Origin: Taenia hydatigena
Lineage: Eukaryota > Platyhelminthes > Cestoda > Cyclophyllidea > Taeniidae
Length of the DNA stretch: 64,000 bases
Direction: 5' to 3'
NCBI GenBank assembly: GCA_036345935.2
Contig: JADWOT020000002.1
Coordinates: 19,310,342 to 19,374,341 of the forward strand
This document shows, one piece after another, positions 1 to 11,467 of this stretch (position 1 is its first letter; each line of letters starts with the position of its first letter). The position numbers were made by a program, and so were the translations under genes. Under the pieces are notes generated by a model. It was not told the DNA's origin. It was given only the letters and a program-made list of their open reading frames with translations, and ran no database searches.

Positions 1-2729
1 GTAGTCCCGATAAACTGATTTGAATGTAAGGCTCACGAACCTATAGGCCAAATAGTCAATTATGAGGCCATATGGACAATGTGCGAGCCCTTCTGATTCA
101 TCCCGATACACAAGAGATCCTATCGGACAGTCCAGACAGAACCATAAAACTCTGGTCGGTGGGAATGCGTCGAGGCACAAAGACTATCCATCGACATTCA
201 GAAGGAATGTGGACGTTGCAGGTGTATCCTGTTCTCATTGGTCGGTATAATTTAATCAATCTCTTTAGACGAATCCTGATTGGACAGAAGTCTACCCTTC
301 GGGTGGGATAAGAACATCTTTGCAACGAGGCCTCGCAATACTGATGACTCGTTTCTTATTGGTTGAGAATCGATCCCAGTCCTAAAGGTGCTTGTGGACT
401 GATTTTTTGCGAATTTTTGTCTTGGTTATCATTACTTCGCCTTTTAGATAGCAACTCTATGTGGGGAATTCCGACGACGCCTATCTTCGGGTCTCTGCTA
501 GTGGAGACGACGTTAAATGTTGGATGCGTTTTCTTCTTACTATTACGGTCGCATTTTATTTCACAGAGTAAAAAGTCAGGTGGATTAAAATTAAATGGGT
601 ACAACTCATCGGTATCTTTGGAACAATTTGGCTTCCACAAGACTTCTTACTGCTTATGCTTATTTCCATTGGAACTCGCCTGATCAGATAATATCAGTAA
701 TTTTGTTGGACAATACCAACAGAAACGGTTCATGACACTCACGTCCCTAGTGTCACTTATACTTGTTCATTCTCCTTACTTGAGCTTGGGACTGCGAATC
801 TGTGTAGTGCGTTTGGTCAGCTTGCGCTATAACTGCGATTGCATTGGATTGTGCATCACGAACAGATGGATCGAATTTGAAACAGCAGAATAGAAGCAAA
901 CTTTTTTGATCCGAGAAGGATAATTAAACGTTGATTAGCCTTTTGAAAGCATTAAAATGTGTTTTTCTTTAAAAAGAGAGGCGTTCAAACTATGATGATT
1001 GCTGCTTCTCAGCGACTAATATAGTGAATGCGCTCACTTCTATTTTTAATGGTGCTACTGCAGTCTTGGTTATGTAGACCCGGAGGTATGGCTAAAGCTA
1101 ACATCAACGTCTCTGAACTATTGTGCGTCTCCCTCTTTCAGTCAACCACGGTCAACTGCTACTGCAAGCGATTTTCGAACGCTGACCAAAGACTCAGCTA
1201 TGCGATGTAGACGATGATAACTTTCACGCGGCTAGTAGTTTAACTGAACGAGCCTACTCCTTCCTCTTCCTACTGCCTTCGTTTTTCTTCCATGAGGACA
1301 CACAAAATTTGAAAAAAGGATGTGTCTCACTGCGCCATCACATTCCCATCATTTTAAGGCAAGCGCTTAGCTTTGCCGCTTTCACTTTTACGTCCCCTTT
1401 TAAAACATGTTTTCGTGACACTGCTGATGTGGTCACATTGAGTGAGCAATTGTATTCACAGCTCAGCAAGCAGCCTTAGTCAAGTTTATTATGATGGCAG
1501 TGTTGTCAACTCTTCCTTGTTTCAATGACAGTCGCGGACGCGCTATGGTTCCTTTCATTGTCCATGACACGGCACTTCCAAAGGAGCAACGACTATTGTG
1601 TGAACACGTGCCAGAGTGGATTACTAATGTCGTTGTCACCGTGAGTGGCGTTTCGAGGGTCTTAGCGCTATTTTCACTGCTCCCAATTTACGCTCTGCTG
1701 CTGTTGCTTTGATCAAAGTCAGAGTCACTGCTGCACACATGGTAGTAGGGAATGACGGCGGTTGAGTGTTTCGCAAACTCCATATTAAGAGTGGGAGGGG
1801 AACTTATTAAACACAGAAGTTGACTGTTCTGGATTCTTAAAGCTTGTCAGGCGTATTAAGGGAGAATGGTCGCCTTAGACCTCTCTGAAGCCATTGCCCA
1901 GATTTTTTGGTTCGACGGCGATCTTTATCTTTTTGTGCATCGGGAAATTGATGCCCACTTGCAATGACTTCTAGTGGTTCTAGTGTCGCATTGTTGTCTC
2001 TTATCATTAGAGGGATCGTTAAGAAGAGAGGGTGGAAGTCTTTACAAACAAAAGGCAGAGTAGATGCAATGGGTGTTGATGATGGAAGCAGTGCTTATCA
2101 TTAATCATTCCAACCAGATTTGAATTTGCTATTATGAGACTAAATATATTTAATTAATATCTGTAAGAGCTTCTACTCTTAAATGCTTAGAATTTAAGTG
2201 GTTATCGACTGACGTTCCCTTTTCTTTCCAGCACCCAGCCATCAAAGCAGCAAAGATACCGTTTTGTCTTACACAGGACCTCAAAATTACCTATTTCAAC
2301 TCAAAGGCATGAGTTTTGGCAGTCATTACTTGAGCTTTCTAACAAAACTTAGCAAAAGCAAGTTGGCTTCAAGGTTGTCAATAATTTATGGTGAACAAAG
2401 TGTAGGGGTGGAAAACACGAATAAGCTGCTAGGCAGATCAAGTGCTCTCGTTCAACGTTTCTGCTATCTCTTCAGTTGCTAATTCTCCTGGCAGTTGTTT
2501 CTAGAGCCTATTCTTGGCCTTAACTGCGGTGGCAGAGTGAGAAAGGTGTGAAGTCATCTATACCCAACCCACCTGCGAATTCAGCCTTCCAATGGCACTA
2601 GCCAACGCGGCAGGTGTAGCAAAAGCCAACCGCAAGCGTTTGTCGGCCAACGAAACACTGACCATTCGAAAAGCGATAAAATACGAGTTTCGCCGAACGC
2701 TCAATGTGGTCGAGTCTGCCACTTCACAG
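1..2729 (+). pseudogene. WDR48: WDR48 (UAF1)-like gene, degenerate, 5' end outside window
   Basis: WDR48 is a WD-repeat protein that binds and activates the deubiquitinases USP1, USP12 and USP46. Three separate parts of it can be read in order. Codons 66-221 give [10 protein letters not shown], then [10 protein letters not shown] and a WTLQ end, matching a WD-repeat blade. A 47-bp intron (222-268) follows, then a frame with EVYPSGG and KNIFAT (269-387), then a 60-bp intron (388-447). Around 1532-1640 the frame reads [13 protein letters not shown], matching the family's C-terminal LLNETVPQWVIDITV segment, and ends in a GTGAGT donor. Around 2555-2729 the frame contains [14 protein letters not shown], matching the conserved RLSASDMLQVRKVM segment. 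Breaks: TGA at 63-65 where the family has Arg (LRGH), a one-base loss near 309 in the SGGRDK motif, TGA at 364-366, and another frame change near 480. Because introns remain, it is an unprocessed pseudogene or a badly assembled real gene. The family match is firm; pseudogene status is less so. Confidence 0.72.
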
Positions 2730-3210
2730 TGCCTGCAGATCAGATGTCCAATGGTTCGCAGAATCACACAAACACTGTAGTAAACTCCGAAGGTAACAAA
2801 TGACCTTATTGCCGTCCAATGGCAAATGGCTTTCGATCCAGCTTCTCATATCAGTTTTATAATGCAGTATGAAAGCATTGTGAACCAGTTGTCCAATGAG
2901 GATATTAGGAGAGTTGGAAGTTGTAAAGATTGTAGGCAGGATGCTTACGTAACATGTCTTGGCAGGGCATTTATTTTGCTGTCTATCCAATTGTTGCAGT
3001 TTTACCGAAACAAATTTATTTAGTACAATGAAGTGTGGAAACAAGCGCCATTCCTCTGCTACCTTTTGTTGCATCTAGAATAGCAGCATTTGAATGGACA
3101 GAAGAGCTCTCTGCAGGCTGGCAGTGGCAGTGGTGGAAGTGGAGGGGGTGGTGAAAGTGCGACCCAGCTTTCGGTAACAAATGGGATTTTTTTGCCTGCT
3201 CAGGCATTAC

Positions 3211-3308
3211 TAGGCACCACATTGGCTGACCTCACAGCCGTTGTCAACGCTGCTTTCAAAGCCACTTGTGCACCGGAGGATACTGTCCAAACCTTGTGTG
3301 GAGGTCAC
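3211..3308 (+). CDS. Tentative C-terminal exon of the WDR48-like locus
   Basis: An exon-like stretch follows the acceptor tttgcctgctcag and ends at a good donor (GGTCAC then gtgagt). Its open frame contains [13 protein letters not shown], which loosely resembles the WDR48 C-terminal ubiquitin-like region motif KIELLCQDQVL. The match is short, and I could not find the next expected piece (DLRTVKHFIW) downstream. Its position and orientation fit the three firmer WDR48 blocks upstream. It could equally be an unrelated exon or chance. Confidence 0.3.
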
Positions 3309-5111
3309 GTGAGTCCACTTCAGGCAACCACCTTTACCCTTTCCCCTCATTCTTTTATGAGTATTAATGTATAGGCCGGTAAATTCATTAATACATGTGC
3401 AAAACGCTTCGCGTCTGTCTGGCCACCTTAAGTTTCTCTTTGCACTTACAAACGAGGCTACAAGGGAGGTAAATTTGTCCCATGCTAAGCGTGAAGTTTG
3501 CTGTTCGTGAAGAAAAACTTTTTGCGTCGAGGTGACCCGGTCCGCGGAAGGACGCTGTCTCTCGTGCCATTCAAGCACACATAAGTGTCCCATCACCTAA
3601 AATCATGAATCCACTGGACAATGGTATTTAAAGCAAACGGAGTTCTCCTGTGATCTCCAGTTGTTAATTTACGTTATTTTGCGCGTTGAAACCATGGAAA
3701 TGCTGTTCTTTGTGTCTAGTGATGGGCAATAGAGTTGAACATAAACCGAAAAGCAGGATGAGAACTTTCCTGGATTGGGAAGAATGCTGAAGCCATATGC
3801 TTGACGCATCGTTTGAATTGGTCGGTTTCTGTTGGGGGCGTTGTATGATAACAGTCTTTGGTGTTCAGAATGGGAGATTCTTCGTCGATTCTTTGTTGTA
3901 GTCTTAATGGCAGGCACGCCATATATCTTTATTGCAACCGTTCTTCTCTTATATGTCTTTTAGCTAAATTTCACTTTCCCATTTTATTTTTCAGTGGGGA
4001 AATGGAGCTTTTTATGGTATTGTTACCAAAGTGTGTGGTCTACTTTGGTACCTGAGAAGGTTTGTCATCGAGCTGACAATGAATGTCTTTGCAAGAGGGG
4101 TGTAAAAGCCTTACCAAGGCACCTGAGTTAATAAGTAAGAGCCGATACTTGGGTAATTGCTCTGATCAATATATTTGTCTCCTTCTCTTCCCCCCTTCAC
4201 CCTCTGCGATTCGTTCACTTCACTCCTAACCCCTCCCTCTGCAATCTGTCCCACGCACAACCAAGTGCACAAACCACCGGCTCATAGAACAGAGGTCATT
4301 TCCCTTACGCATAATACAATTTGATCAATTATGTAGGAATGTGCTGCATTTATTGATCATTCGACTTCGACCGATAATAACAAAAACAGCAAAGGGAGAG
4401 TAACACAAGCTCATTGTGGTTGCGAAGGCGTTTTCTCGACTGCATAGGCAAAAGGCAAAAGTGAGGAAAGCGTGTGGATGAATTGCTGCCGCACGTCTGC
4501 TATGCGTGCATACGTGTCATTGCAGCAATCAGAATCGAAGGTGTACAAGTATAACCGCAATGTGCTTTGATCGATGTAGAAAGGAGCTCCTCGGTCGTAG
4601 CCTGTTGTGCGTATTGCGTGTGAAATGTGTATCAAAACTTAGGCAACGCTTGGGTCCACATGCACTCGATGTGTTACGTCAAGAGCTTCCAGGTTTGTTT
4701 GTTTGTGGTACGTACTACGAAGCTGGGGCACACACGCAGATCCGTCAGTAACTCTACCGAGACGCCCATCTAACTACACCCACAGTGACATTAACAGCTG
4801 CGAGTTGAGATGGTTGCTAATGGCTACAGGACGAGAGGAAGGCATAGCTGGGTCTCGACTGTTGCTAATATTACGAGAAAATGAAGTGTTGGTGGGTGCA
4901 GCCGCGGTATGATGAGGGAGATGGGGAGACTAATTTTCACTTTTTACCATAATAGGCATCAGTGTTCTTCTAGAAGAGCAAACGTTCAAAAGAGATCAGT
5001 AAAAGAAGACTATGTGAGCTGAGACAGTCCCCGGATATCGAATAATTAACAGGCTGAAACAATCCAAACTGTGCATTCCACACAATCTAACCTCTCCTTC
5101 CGTCTCTACAG
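3309..5111. other. No gene assigned
   Basis: Only short open frames on both strands. A stretch at 3990-4120 after ttatttttcag reads in an open frame but has no donor or recognisable protein. Around 4500-4910 there are two overlapping plus-strand frames of about 70-80 codons without splice support. Nothing here can be assigned. Confidence 0.5.
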
Positions 5112-5431
5112 GCGCAACTGGTGAAGAGCTCACGCAACTGCACTCCCACATTCGTCAGCGAAGGGCTTACCCCTTTGATGCTGAAAGCAGACCTCGCTCA
5201 AACAGGCCTTTTGACTATCCGAGTGTCCGTGTCCGTGGGGAGCAACTAACAAGATGGGGAGGTGGGCGTTGCGGAAAGGACTTGCTGGATGATTCGCAGG
5301 ACGTAGGCACGAACACAGTGACAGGCCCATTCACTCACTTCACGGATTTAAATTTAGACCTGAGAGCCCAAGTCGTCGTTCACAGTACCTCACACAAGAA
5401 CTTCACACACATTGGAAGTAGAGGAACTTAG
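5112..5431 (+). CDS. Candidate terminal exon, unknown protein
   Basis: A strong acceptor (cttccgtctctacag) is followed by about 106 open codons ending in TAG at 5429-5431. The frame has no internal ATG near its start, so it would be a downstream exon. It is rich in Arg, His, Thr and Asp, with segments such as GEELTQLHSHIRQRRAYPF and LLDDSQDVGTNTVTG. It looks more like a disordered protein tail than a folded domain. No homolog is recognised and no matching upstream exon was found, so this rests on the splice site and the open length only. Confidence 0.35.
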
Positions 5432-8109
5432 TTGACTAGCTTCATCGAGAAAATGCAGGGTAACATGGCGTGAGTGTTGATGCTTAGTCCCCTTCGACTC
5501 TGCCACCAATGTCGATTGCGAAACTACAAATCTATTTGCCGACTAGTGTTTTGTACAGCACACCCAAAGAGAGTGCATTTTGGGGAGCAACGTGAGAGAA
5601 GTTTGTGAAGGAGCACTGACAGCAAAAGAATTAGATTCAGCAGGATTATAACAACTTACATGGGAGAAAATGACACTCCCTCACCACCACCATCACCACC
5701 ACCAATGTCGATAGCATTGATGCTACAATAAGAGATGGAGACGCCTTCCACAAGGCACAGGTGGAACTGGAGGACCTGACCCTACTCTCCCACGACCCAC
5801 CATTGAAACGGCACCATCTTTTGCCCTACCACCTGCTTCAACGTGGACTTCGTTCCCTTCCTTCCTTCCCTCTTAGTAAATCTGGCAAGCCTTTTCATCA
5901 AGTGGAGAAAGCACTTATTAGCAGGATTGCGATGTCGACTGTGCTTTTGAAGGTGAATTGACCCTAAAGAAATGCACGAACGGAGGTAATCAAGGTGAAC
6001 GAGTAAAGAGATGGCACGAGTAAAGGGATACGTTTTTTCGAGAGAGATGGACTGCGTCCTCACTAAATGGATGTTTAGGCGAATGTCATGGATGCCTGAA
6101 TAAAAGGGCGCAAAGGCGCAGCCCCAGTTCGTTGGGCAGAAAGTCTCACAATGGTCCAGCACCTCCACCAACAGCAGTCAGAGCAGCCTTCGCATGGTAA
6201 GAAAGAGCCTACAGCTCCAATCTACCTATCCTTGCACTTTTCGCCACAATCAGCTGTCTTCCAATGCGTAACATTTCGACGGATCTAGGACTCTCTTTAC
6301 TCCTCTCCTACTCTCCACCACAATCCTCTTCAATCGCCTTGTCTACTCTATTGAATCCGCCAGCCACTCTACACCCTTTGTCAACCTTCCCTCTCGATCA
6401 AATGTCATTGACTTAAGCTCAGGACACTTGCAGACCTTCTCTTGTATGATCTCGTCTCTCCTACCACAGCCATCGTCAGCTGCCGCAGTGGTGAAACTTG
6501 CAGTGCCATTTATGCCCTCAGAAGATACTTGAGCAATAACAGCCGTTCCAAAACCACCTAGAGGTCTATCAGTGATTTGATCAAGGCCAGAAAGCATTTG
6601 CAGGTTCGCCTTTACAATCGCTATGGTCACAAGACGAGGCTGAAATTAACAAACAGCTGATCTCCGAAGATGCAAAACATATTTGATTGACTGCTTTGCC
6701 ACAGACCACAAAAACACCACCTTAATAAGTGTTTTTAAATTGAAAATGAAGAAACATGGTAGCCTCGACAAACAGCAACGATTAGGCATTATAGAGTGAC
6801 TATTGATAGACAACAATGGCAATTGCTTGCTGAGAAAACAAAGCACAAATCCTTCACAGTAGGCCAAAACTGGCCGATGCATTACAAGTTGTAGGCACAT
6901 TGTGGTGAGCACAGGCTAGTCTTGAGCTTTTAACGCACAAAGAACGGAAGAATGTAGTGGGGCTACATTGAGGCAAAGAGGTCAATACGCGAAGGCAATC
7001 GAACTGCTTTTCAATCTCTGTCAAAGTCAACCCAACTTTAGACTGAATTTGACACAAACGATGGGTGAAAGCAAACAGGATCCAAGGAGTGGAGAAAAGG
7101 TTGCACTTTATCAATTACGAGTTCCGATTCAGTCACTTCAAGGAGAGTCCAGTGCTGTTGCGTCACCACTTTTATCGTCATTCTGCGCGCGTACAGGAAG
7201 AGGAGAATGCTACATGCACTGATCCTCCACCCTCCCCCGTCACATAAAACGCATTCAACTTTGCCTTGTCACCCAAATCTACCCCTCAAGTGGTAAGCAC
7301 ACATTGAACGTGCAGACGATTGCCCACTGACTCTCCCAGATCTGCTCGTGAGCTAGACGCGCGCTCAGTGTCTACAGATGGGACAAACTCATTGAGAGCT
7401 ACAGGAGACTAGATAACTGCATCGCAGTCGACTGGGTTAATGGTGATTACGCATACCTAGAACGAATCAACTCCTTCCAACCTCAATCATATTAACACCT
7501 CTACACTTCAACCACGTGCCTCACCAATGTAGACGCTGTGCACGTAAGCGCGAAGGCAAACCTTAGTGAAACCTCAAAACACGCGACTAATCCAAGAGCA
7601 CTGCCCGCAAACTTAAAACGAGCTTCACTAAATGACTCGATCGAAAGAATCGGTGCGACATCGAGCAGGTAAAACCAAATTGTTGAGTTAAATACAAAAG
7701 TAAGGAGCGAACGAAGAAAGTAAAACGGTGAAAGACAAATTATGGATGGCTAGGTGAACACGGGATACAAATTGATATGAAGTGGCTGAGCACTTTGCAT
7801 TATGAATTGGCAAATAGGAGAGCAATAAAAGCTTACAAAAGTAGAGGACAGAGGACAACAGTCATTGCTAGGAACTCAGCCACCCTCGCCTCCAATTCCG
7901 TGGCGATAACCCGTACTCAATTAAGGCTCCAATCCCGTCTCTGCCAGTCTCACTTCCTCTACCATCGAGGCAGCCCGAATGAGGGCTTCCAGCACCTCCG
8001 ACGACTAAGATTACGATGACGCCAGTTCTCTACGTACCGCAGCCACCACCACTGAGGTTCCGTCATCCTCCACCGGTTCATCTGTGTCTGCACCCCATCT
8101 GGTTCCTAC
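5432..8109. other. Unassigned stretch with several short coding-like frames
   Basis: No gene model holds together. Short plus-strand frames look protein-like but lack consistent splice sites: about 6333-6533 (SIESASHSTPFVNLP), about 6577-6681 (SPLQSLWSQDEAEINKQL, ending in TGA) and about 7056-7247 (INYEFRFSHFKESPVLLRHH). They could be exons of one gene or pieces of decayed copies. The rest is low-information sequence. Confidence 0.35.
5682..5704. repeat. Short (CAC)n microsatellite
   Basis: About 23 bases of near-perfect CAC/CAT triplets, read directly from the sequence. Confidence 0.85.
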
Positions 8110-8710
8110 GATGCAGAAAAGGCACCTGCTTCAGTAGTGCATATTATAAGCCGGATCTTCCCCAATCTCTCCACAATCTCGCGTATGCGCCTTCTCATGG
8201 GCAAGTACTGCGGTAGTGAAGAATGGTCTCCAATTGCCTTCTTATGAAGATTCTCTCAAACATCCCCCAGTTGCACCGGAATCCCATTGAGTAGACAGAT
8301 CGAAGGCATCACCAACGTTCGGTCTTTGTAAGCGAACGATTCATTGTCAACAACTGCGTCTGCATTCCACCATAAATATGAACAAAGCACACTCTTTTCA
8401 GGATAGAGTGGTGTGCACTCCAGACCTCTAAGAGGACCATTTAGGAGAAAACAGTGACGCAATTTTCCATCCCCGGCAATCCTAGCTTCTCTCTCACCCA
8501 GTCGCTCAGCCAGAGAATCACCCTACACGGAAGTGAAGAAGATGCGGGAGCAACAAATACACGGCCCATCAATCCTACCCTCTGGCATGCGAATGGCAGT
8601 CATGTGCTCAGCATCCGCCACCACGACAGCCACTTCGATGATGGCGTAGGGGTAAATAACCAAATCGCGCATCGCTGCTCACACATCGGTCTCGAATGAC
8701 ATCAGCCAAA
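8110..8710 (-). pseudogene. R2 copy 1: decayed gene piece, minus strand
   Basis: This block aligns by eye with 23790-24330 over several hundred bases in the same orientation. Landmarks shared by both are gaaaaggca(c/t)ctgctt, ctgcattccacca and a run after aatcacc. On the minus strand both copies read as protein-like sequence. Here 8690-8545 gives RDLVIYPYAIIEVAVVV then ADAEHMTAIRMPEG; a shifted frame gives VILWLSDWVREKLGLPG; 8400-8260 gives ESFAYKDRTLVMPSI. Frame changes and stops between these pieces mean it is not an intact gene. The EVA...EH...MPEG stretch resembles the exon at 9363-9569 (EVAKPDEHAVLAVRRCPAG), so R2 and R4 may come from one parental gene. The plus-strand frames here look like shadows. 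Confidence 0.45.
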
Positions 8711-9362
8711 AGAGATGTGCCACATCCCCATCGCCTTCAACCAGAAGGTAGCAGCCGTCAAAGCGGCAGCAGCAGACACCATCACATCCATACAACGTGC
8801 TCCAACAGGTCCCATCGAAAACAGTACGAACTCTTTCGATCACCCAATGCAAAGGCGCAGGTGATAAGCGAATAAATATTCCCCCACTTTAACCACTCAA
8901 GCTTATTATAGGCATTTAAAAACGACGCAAGACAGTTTGCATAGGGTTGACTAATTTTAGTGGCAGGTTATACCACAACCGAGGTTCAAAATCAGAACGA
9001 CTGAAACTGAAAGTCGTCAGTCGAGAACTGAAAGATCCTTACAAATTATGTCACCTGATTGGTTTGTCTAAACACGAGTTCTTTGTACAATACCATCTTC
9101 CATATTCGAAAATCAAACACCAGTCCCGATATTTTAGAGTCTTAGTCAACAAGGCCCACTAATCTTGCGAACGAGTAACTCATGCGCAGTGAAATCCGAA
9201 ACTGTATCGAGGTAATAGTCAGCAGGTAAGAATCTTCAGCAGCTTTCAGCTATCTTGAAGAAAGCAGTAAAACCAAAGGTTTAAATTTAAAATGTCTACC
9301 GATTAGCCAAAAAATGCCAAATTTCATTCGATCAACACATGGTATAGGAAAGAGAAACTTAC

Positions 9363-9913
9363 ATTTCGGACAAAGCAAGTCTCAAGCTCCCTTTTCTTCC
9401 CTCCTGCAGGGCATCGACGAACAGCAAGAACCGCATGTTCGTCAGGTTTTGCCACTTCCAAAGCCAGTGTAACCAAATCCATAAACTCACGGACAGGCAA
9501 CGGGGAAGCAGCAATAGTAGCAGAACTATCAACTGCAGTGATTTCATTTTCAGGTGCAGCAACAACTGACTACTCATTAATGGTGGCACGAATCAGCTCC
9601 ACTTCAAACAAAAAGAGTGCGCAGAAGTAGGGATTTAGCGGGTAAGTTACCACTGTAGCGAGGAATTTGATGGACTAGACATGCAGGAAGAGAGACAACG
9701 CCAAAGACACACTGATCGTTAAACTTTATACTCCGTCTGCGCAGATGGTTAGTGCGATACAGGCGAAGGGGACTGAGGTGGCGAGGGGACCGTCAACGAT
9801 GTCCGGCTTCGTCGTCGCGATGACAGTGCTGCGGCAAGAAGATGAAGTGGCTGATGGGTGTAGGTTCAACAATAGGCTGTAAATCGCTGCCTTCGCCGCA
9901 TCGCAATCCCTGT
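9363..9913 (-). CDS. Two spliced exons of an unknown gene (R4 copy 1)
   Basis: Exon 1 is 9913-9732 and exon 2 is 9569-9363, minus strand. Exon 1 follows the acceptor ttatacag and ends GGA before gtataa; its last codons read ATSVPFACIALTICADG. Exon 2 starts after gagtag and is exactly 207 nt (69 codons), in phase 0 at both ends. It runs from SVVAAPENEITAVDSS through LPVREFMDLVTLALEV to RELETCFVRN, then a consensus GTAAGT donor. The 162-bp intron joins two frames in the same phase. A second, decayed copy lies at 57810-58350 and keeps the TACAG acceptor, the VIATT motif and the VAAPEN motif. The family is not recognised. Upstream and downstream exons were not found, so this could be a live gene fragment or a better-preserved duplicate. 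Confidence 0.5.
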
Positions 9914-11101
9914 CTGTATAAAAATCGAGGTCATGATGAAGTGGAAGCGAATGGCTAATGCAGTACGCAGCCGTTATGTGAAGAAAGCAGCTGAGCAGAT
10001 GAAAACATCTCACAATGAGGTAACAAAGAGTTGTTATAAACTTAAAACCGAGCATAACAACCGAAAATCAACAATAATTCAGCATTTGCAAGTTAAGCAG
10101 CATGCAGGAATCGACAGCCGTATAGGAATCACTTGATACAGCCATCCTGCTAAACTTAGGGCACAGACTGGCTCAACATTCGCAGTTAACTTCCTCACCG
10201 CGTGCCAGTCATGCAGTGTTTTGTATTTTAGCCTTATGACACAAGTTAGAACCAAAGAGACGTCAAGACCACTCCAGATCGCACACATCAATTTATTTAC
10301 CACTATTTTATCTGCAAATTCACGAGACCAAACTCGAACCCCACACTTAGGAATCATGACGACTAAGAGCAGCTGCGCTCCTAGCACATACAAACTTAGC
10401 TTTTCTAGCGCGTAATTGACAAATCACGTTGCCGTTTTCATGCCGGATTAAAAACCTGGGCCGAACCGCACGACAATCAGTAGTCAGAGAAAAGTGTCAA
10501 ATTAATGTATCAACTTGATGTTAATAGCAATTAATGTCCACTTTCACTAATCGTTCTCCTGCCTTCATTTCTCTTAACATGGACGAGTTTATGAACAACT
10601 AAGAAAAACAAAGTCCTAAAATCAAATGCGCAAAAATCCAACGAAAACACAAGAGAGAAGTGGAAAGAACCATGATGCCGAAAAGAATAAGTCACAGAGG
10701 TTTTGAGGAACAGAGAACACTACAACCCTACGTATTGCATCGGCTCGCTTCCGTTTGGTTCAAGAAACACCCACTATCGAAAACGCGTCTGAATAAACGT
10801 CTGATGACTGGTTCTCGCAACATGACTTCACCCACCTCGATTACAACAGATTTACCGCAGCTCAGGTGCTTCATTATTCAATCGACATCAAAAACTAGTT
10901 AACGAAAAAACGAGTGCATTTCCTTACAAAAAAAGCTCCAACGCTTAACTTACTACCTTGAATTGAGCCAATTATTACAAACCGATAAGGAACCAACAAT
11001 ACATGATTGACGTCGGGCCCATTTAAAAAGGTAAGGACACAAGTGTGTTACGTTGGTGGGGGAGGTAAACACTTACTGTAGCTACTACTGGACGGCAGTC
11101 A
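9914..11101. other. No gene assigned
   Basis: Homology with the other R4 copy continues a little beyond exon 1 (to about 10000) into intron-like sequence. Beyond that there are only short frames on both strands with no splice support. No repeats or motifs stand out. Confidence 0.5.
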
Positions 11102-11467
11102 TCAAAACATCAGCTGCACCCACGACTCAGCAAAGAGATGAAAAAGGAGTCGAGTAGTTGACACCCGTAGTTCCACCGAATAAACAGCCTTTTGATTGTT
11201 CGCCTCCACGCACGTACTCGTTGCCATGAGACTGTGGTTCGCAGCCTCATGCAAGGAGCGTCGAATGAATTGCATGCTGTCAATATGGACGATGTAGGAG
11301 CGCAGATTCTTTCAACCCTCCAATGACTGCGTTGTACAGAACAGGCGTCCCCCTTTACCCTTGCAGCGGAGAAACGAAAGGCGAAAGCATTTCCAGAGGA
11401 AGAAAGTGCCCTCATGAAGAAATCCTTCCAGCTCTGTTTTAGCATTGACCAACTGCATGAGATCTAC
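11102..11467 (-). pseudogene. Open frame of 121 codons with one internal TGA
   Basis: Reading the minus strand from the acceptor gtctag at 11468-11469, one frame runs 121 codons to a TGA at 11104-11102. Its only break is a TGA at 11314-11312. The text on both sides looks like one folded protein: VNAKTELEGFLHEGTFFLWK before the stop and SYIVHIDSMQFIRRSLHEAA after it. The stop sits where CGA to TGA would explain it. A 40-bp intron (gttgaaag...attgacag) would skip the stop but moves into a less convincing frame. It is either a pseudogenic exon or a real exon misread here. The protein is not recognised. Confidence 0.35.

Noticed and set aside
8016..8699. Plus-strand frames of 66-81 codons
   Set aside because: Antisense to R2, where both copies read better on the minus strand.
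9409..9628. Plus-strand Ser/Thr/Ala-rich frame after a good-looking ctcctgcag acceptor
   Set aside because: It is antisense to the R4 exon at 9363-9569, whose minus-strand frame has both splice sites, correct phase and a second copy.
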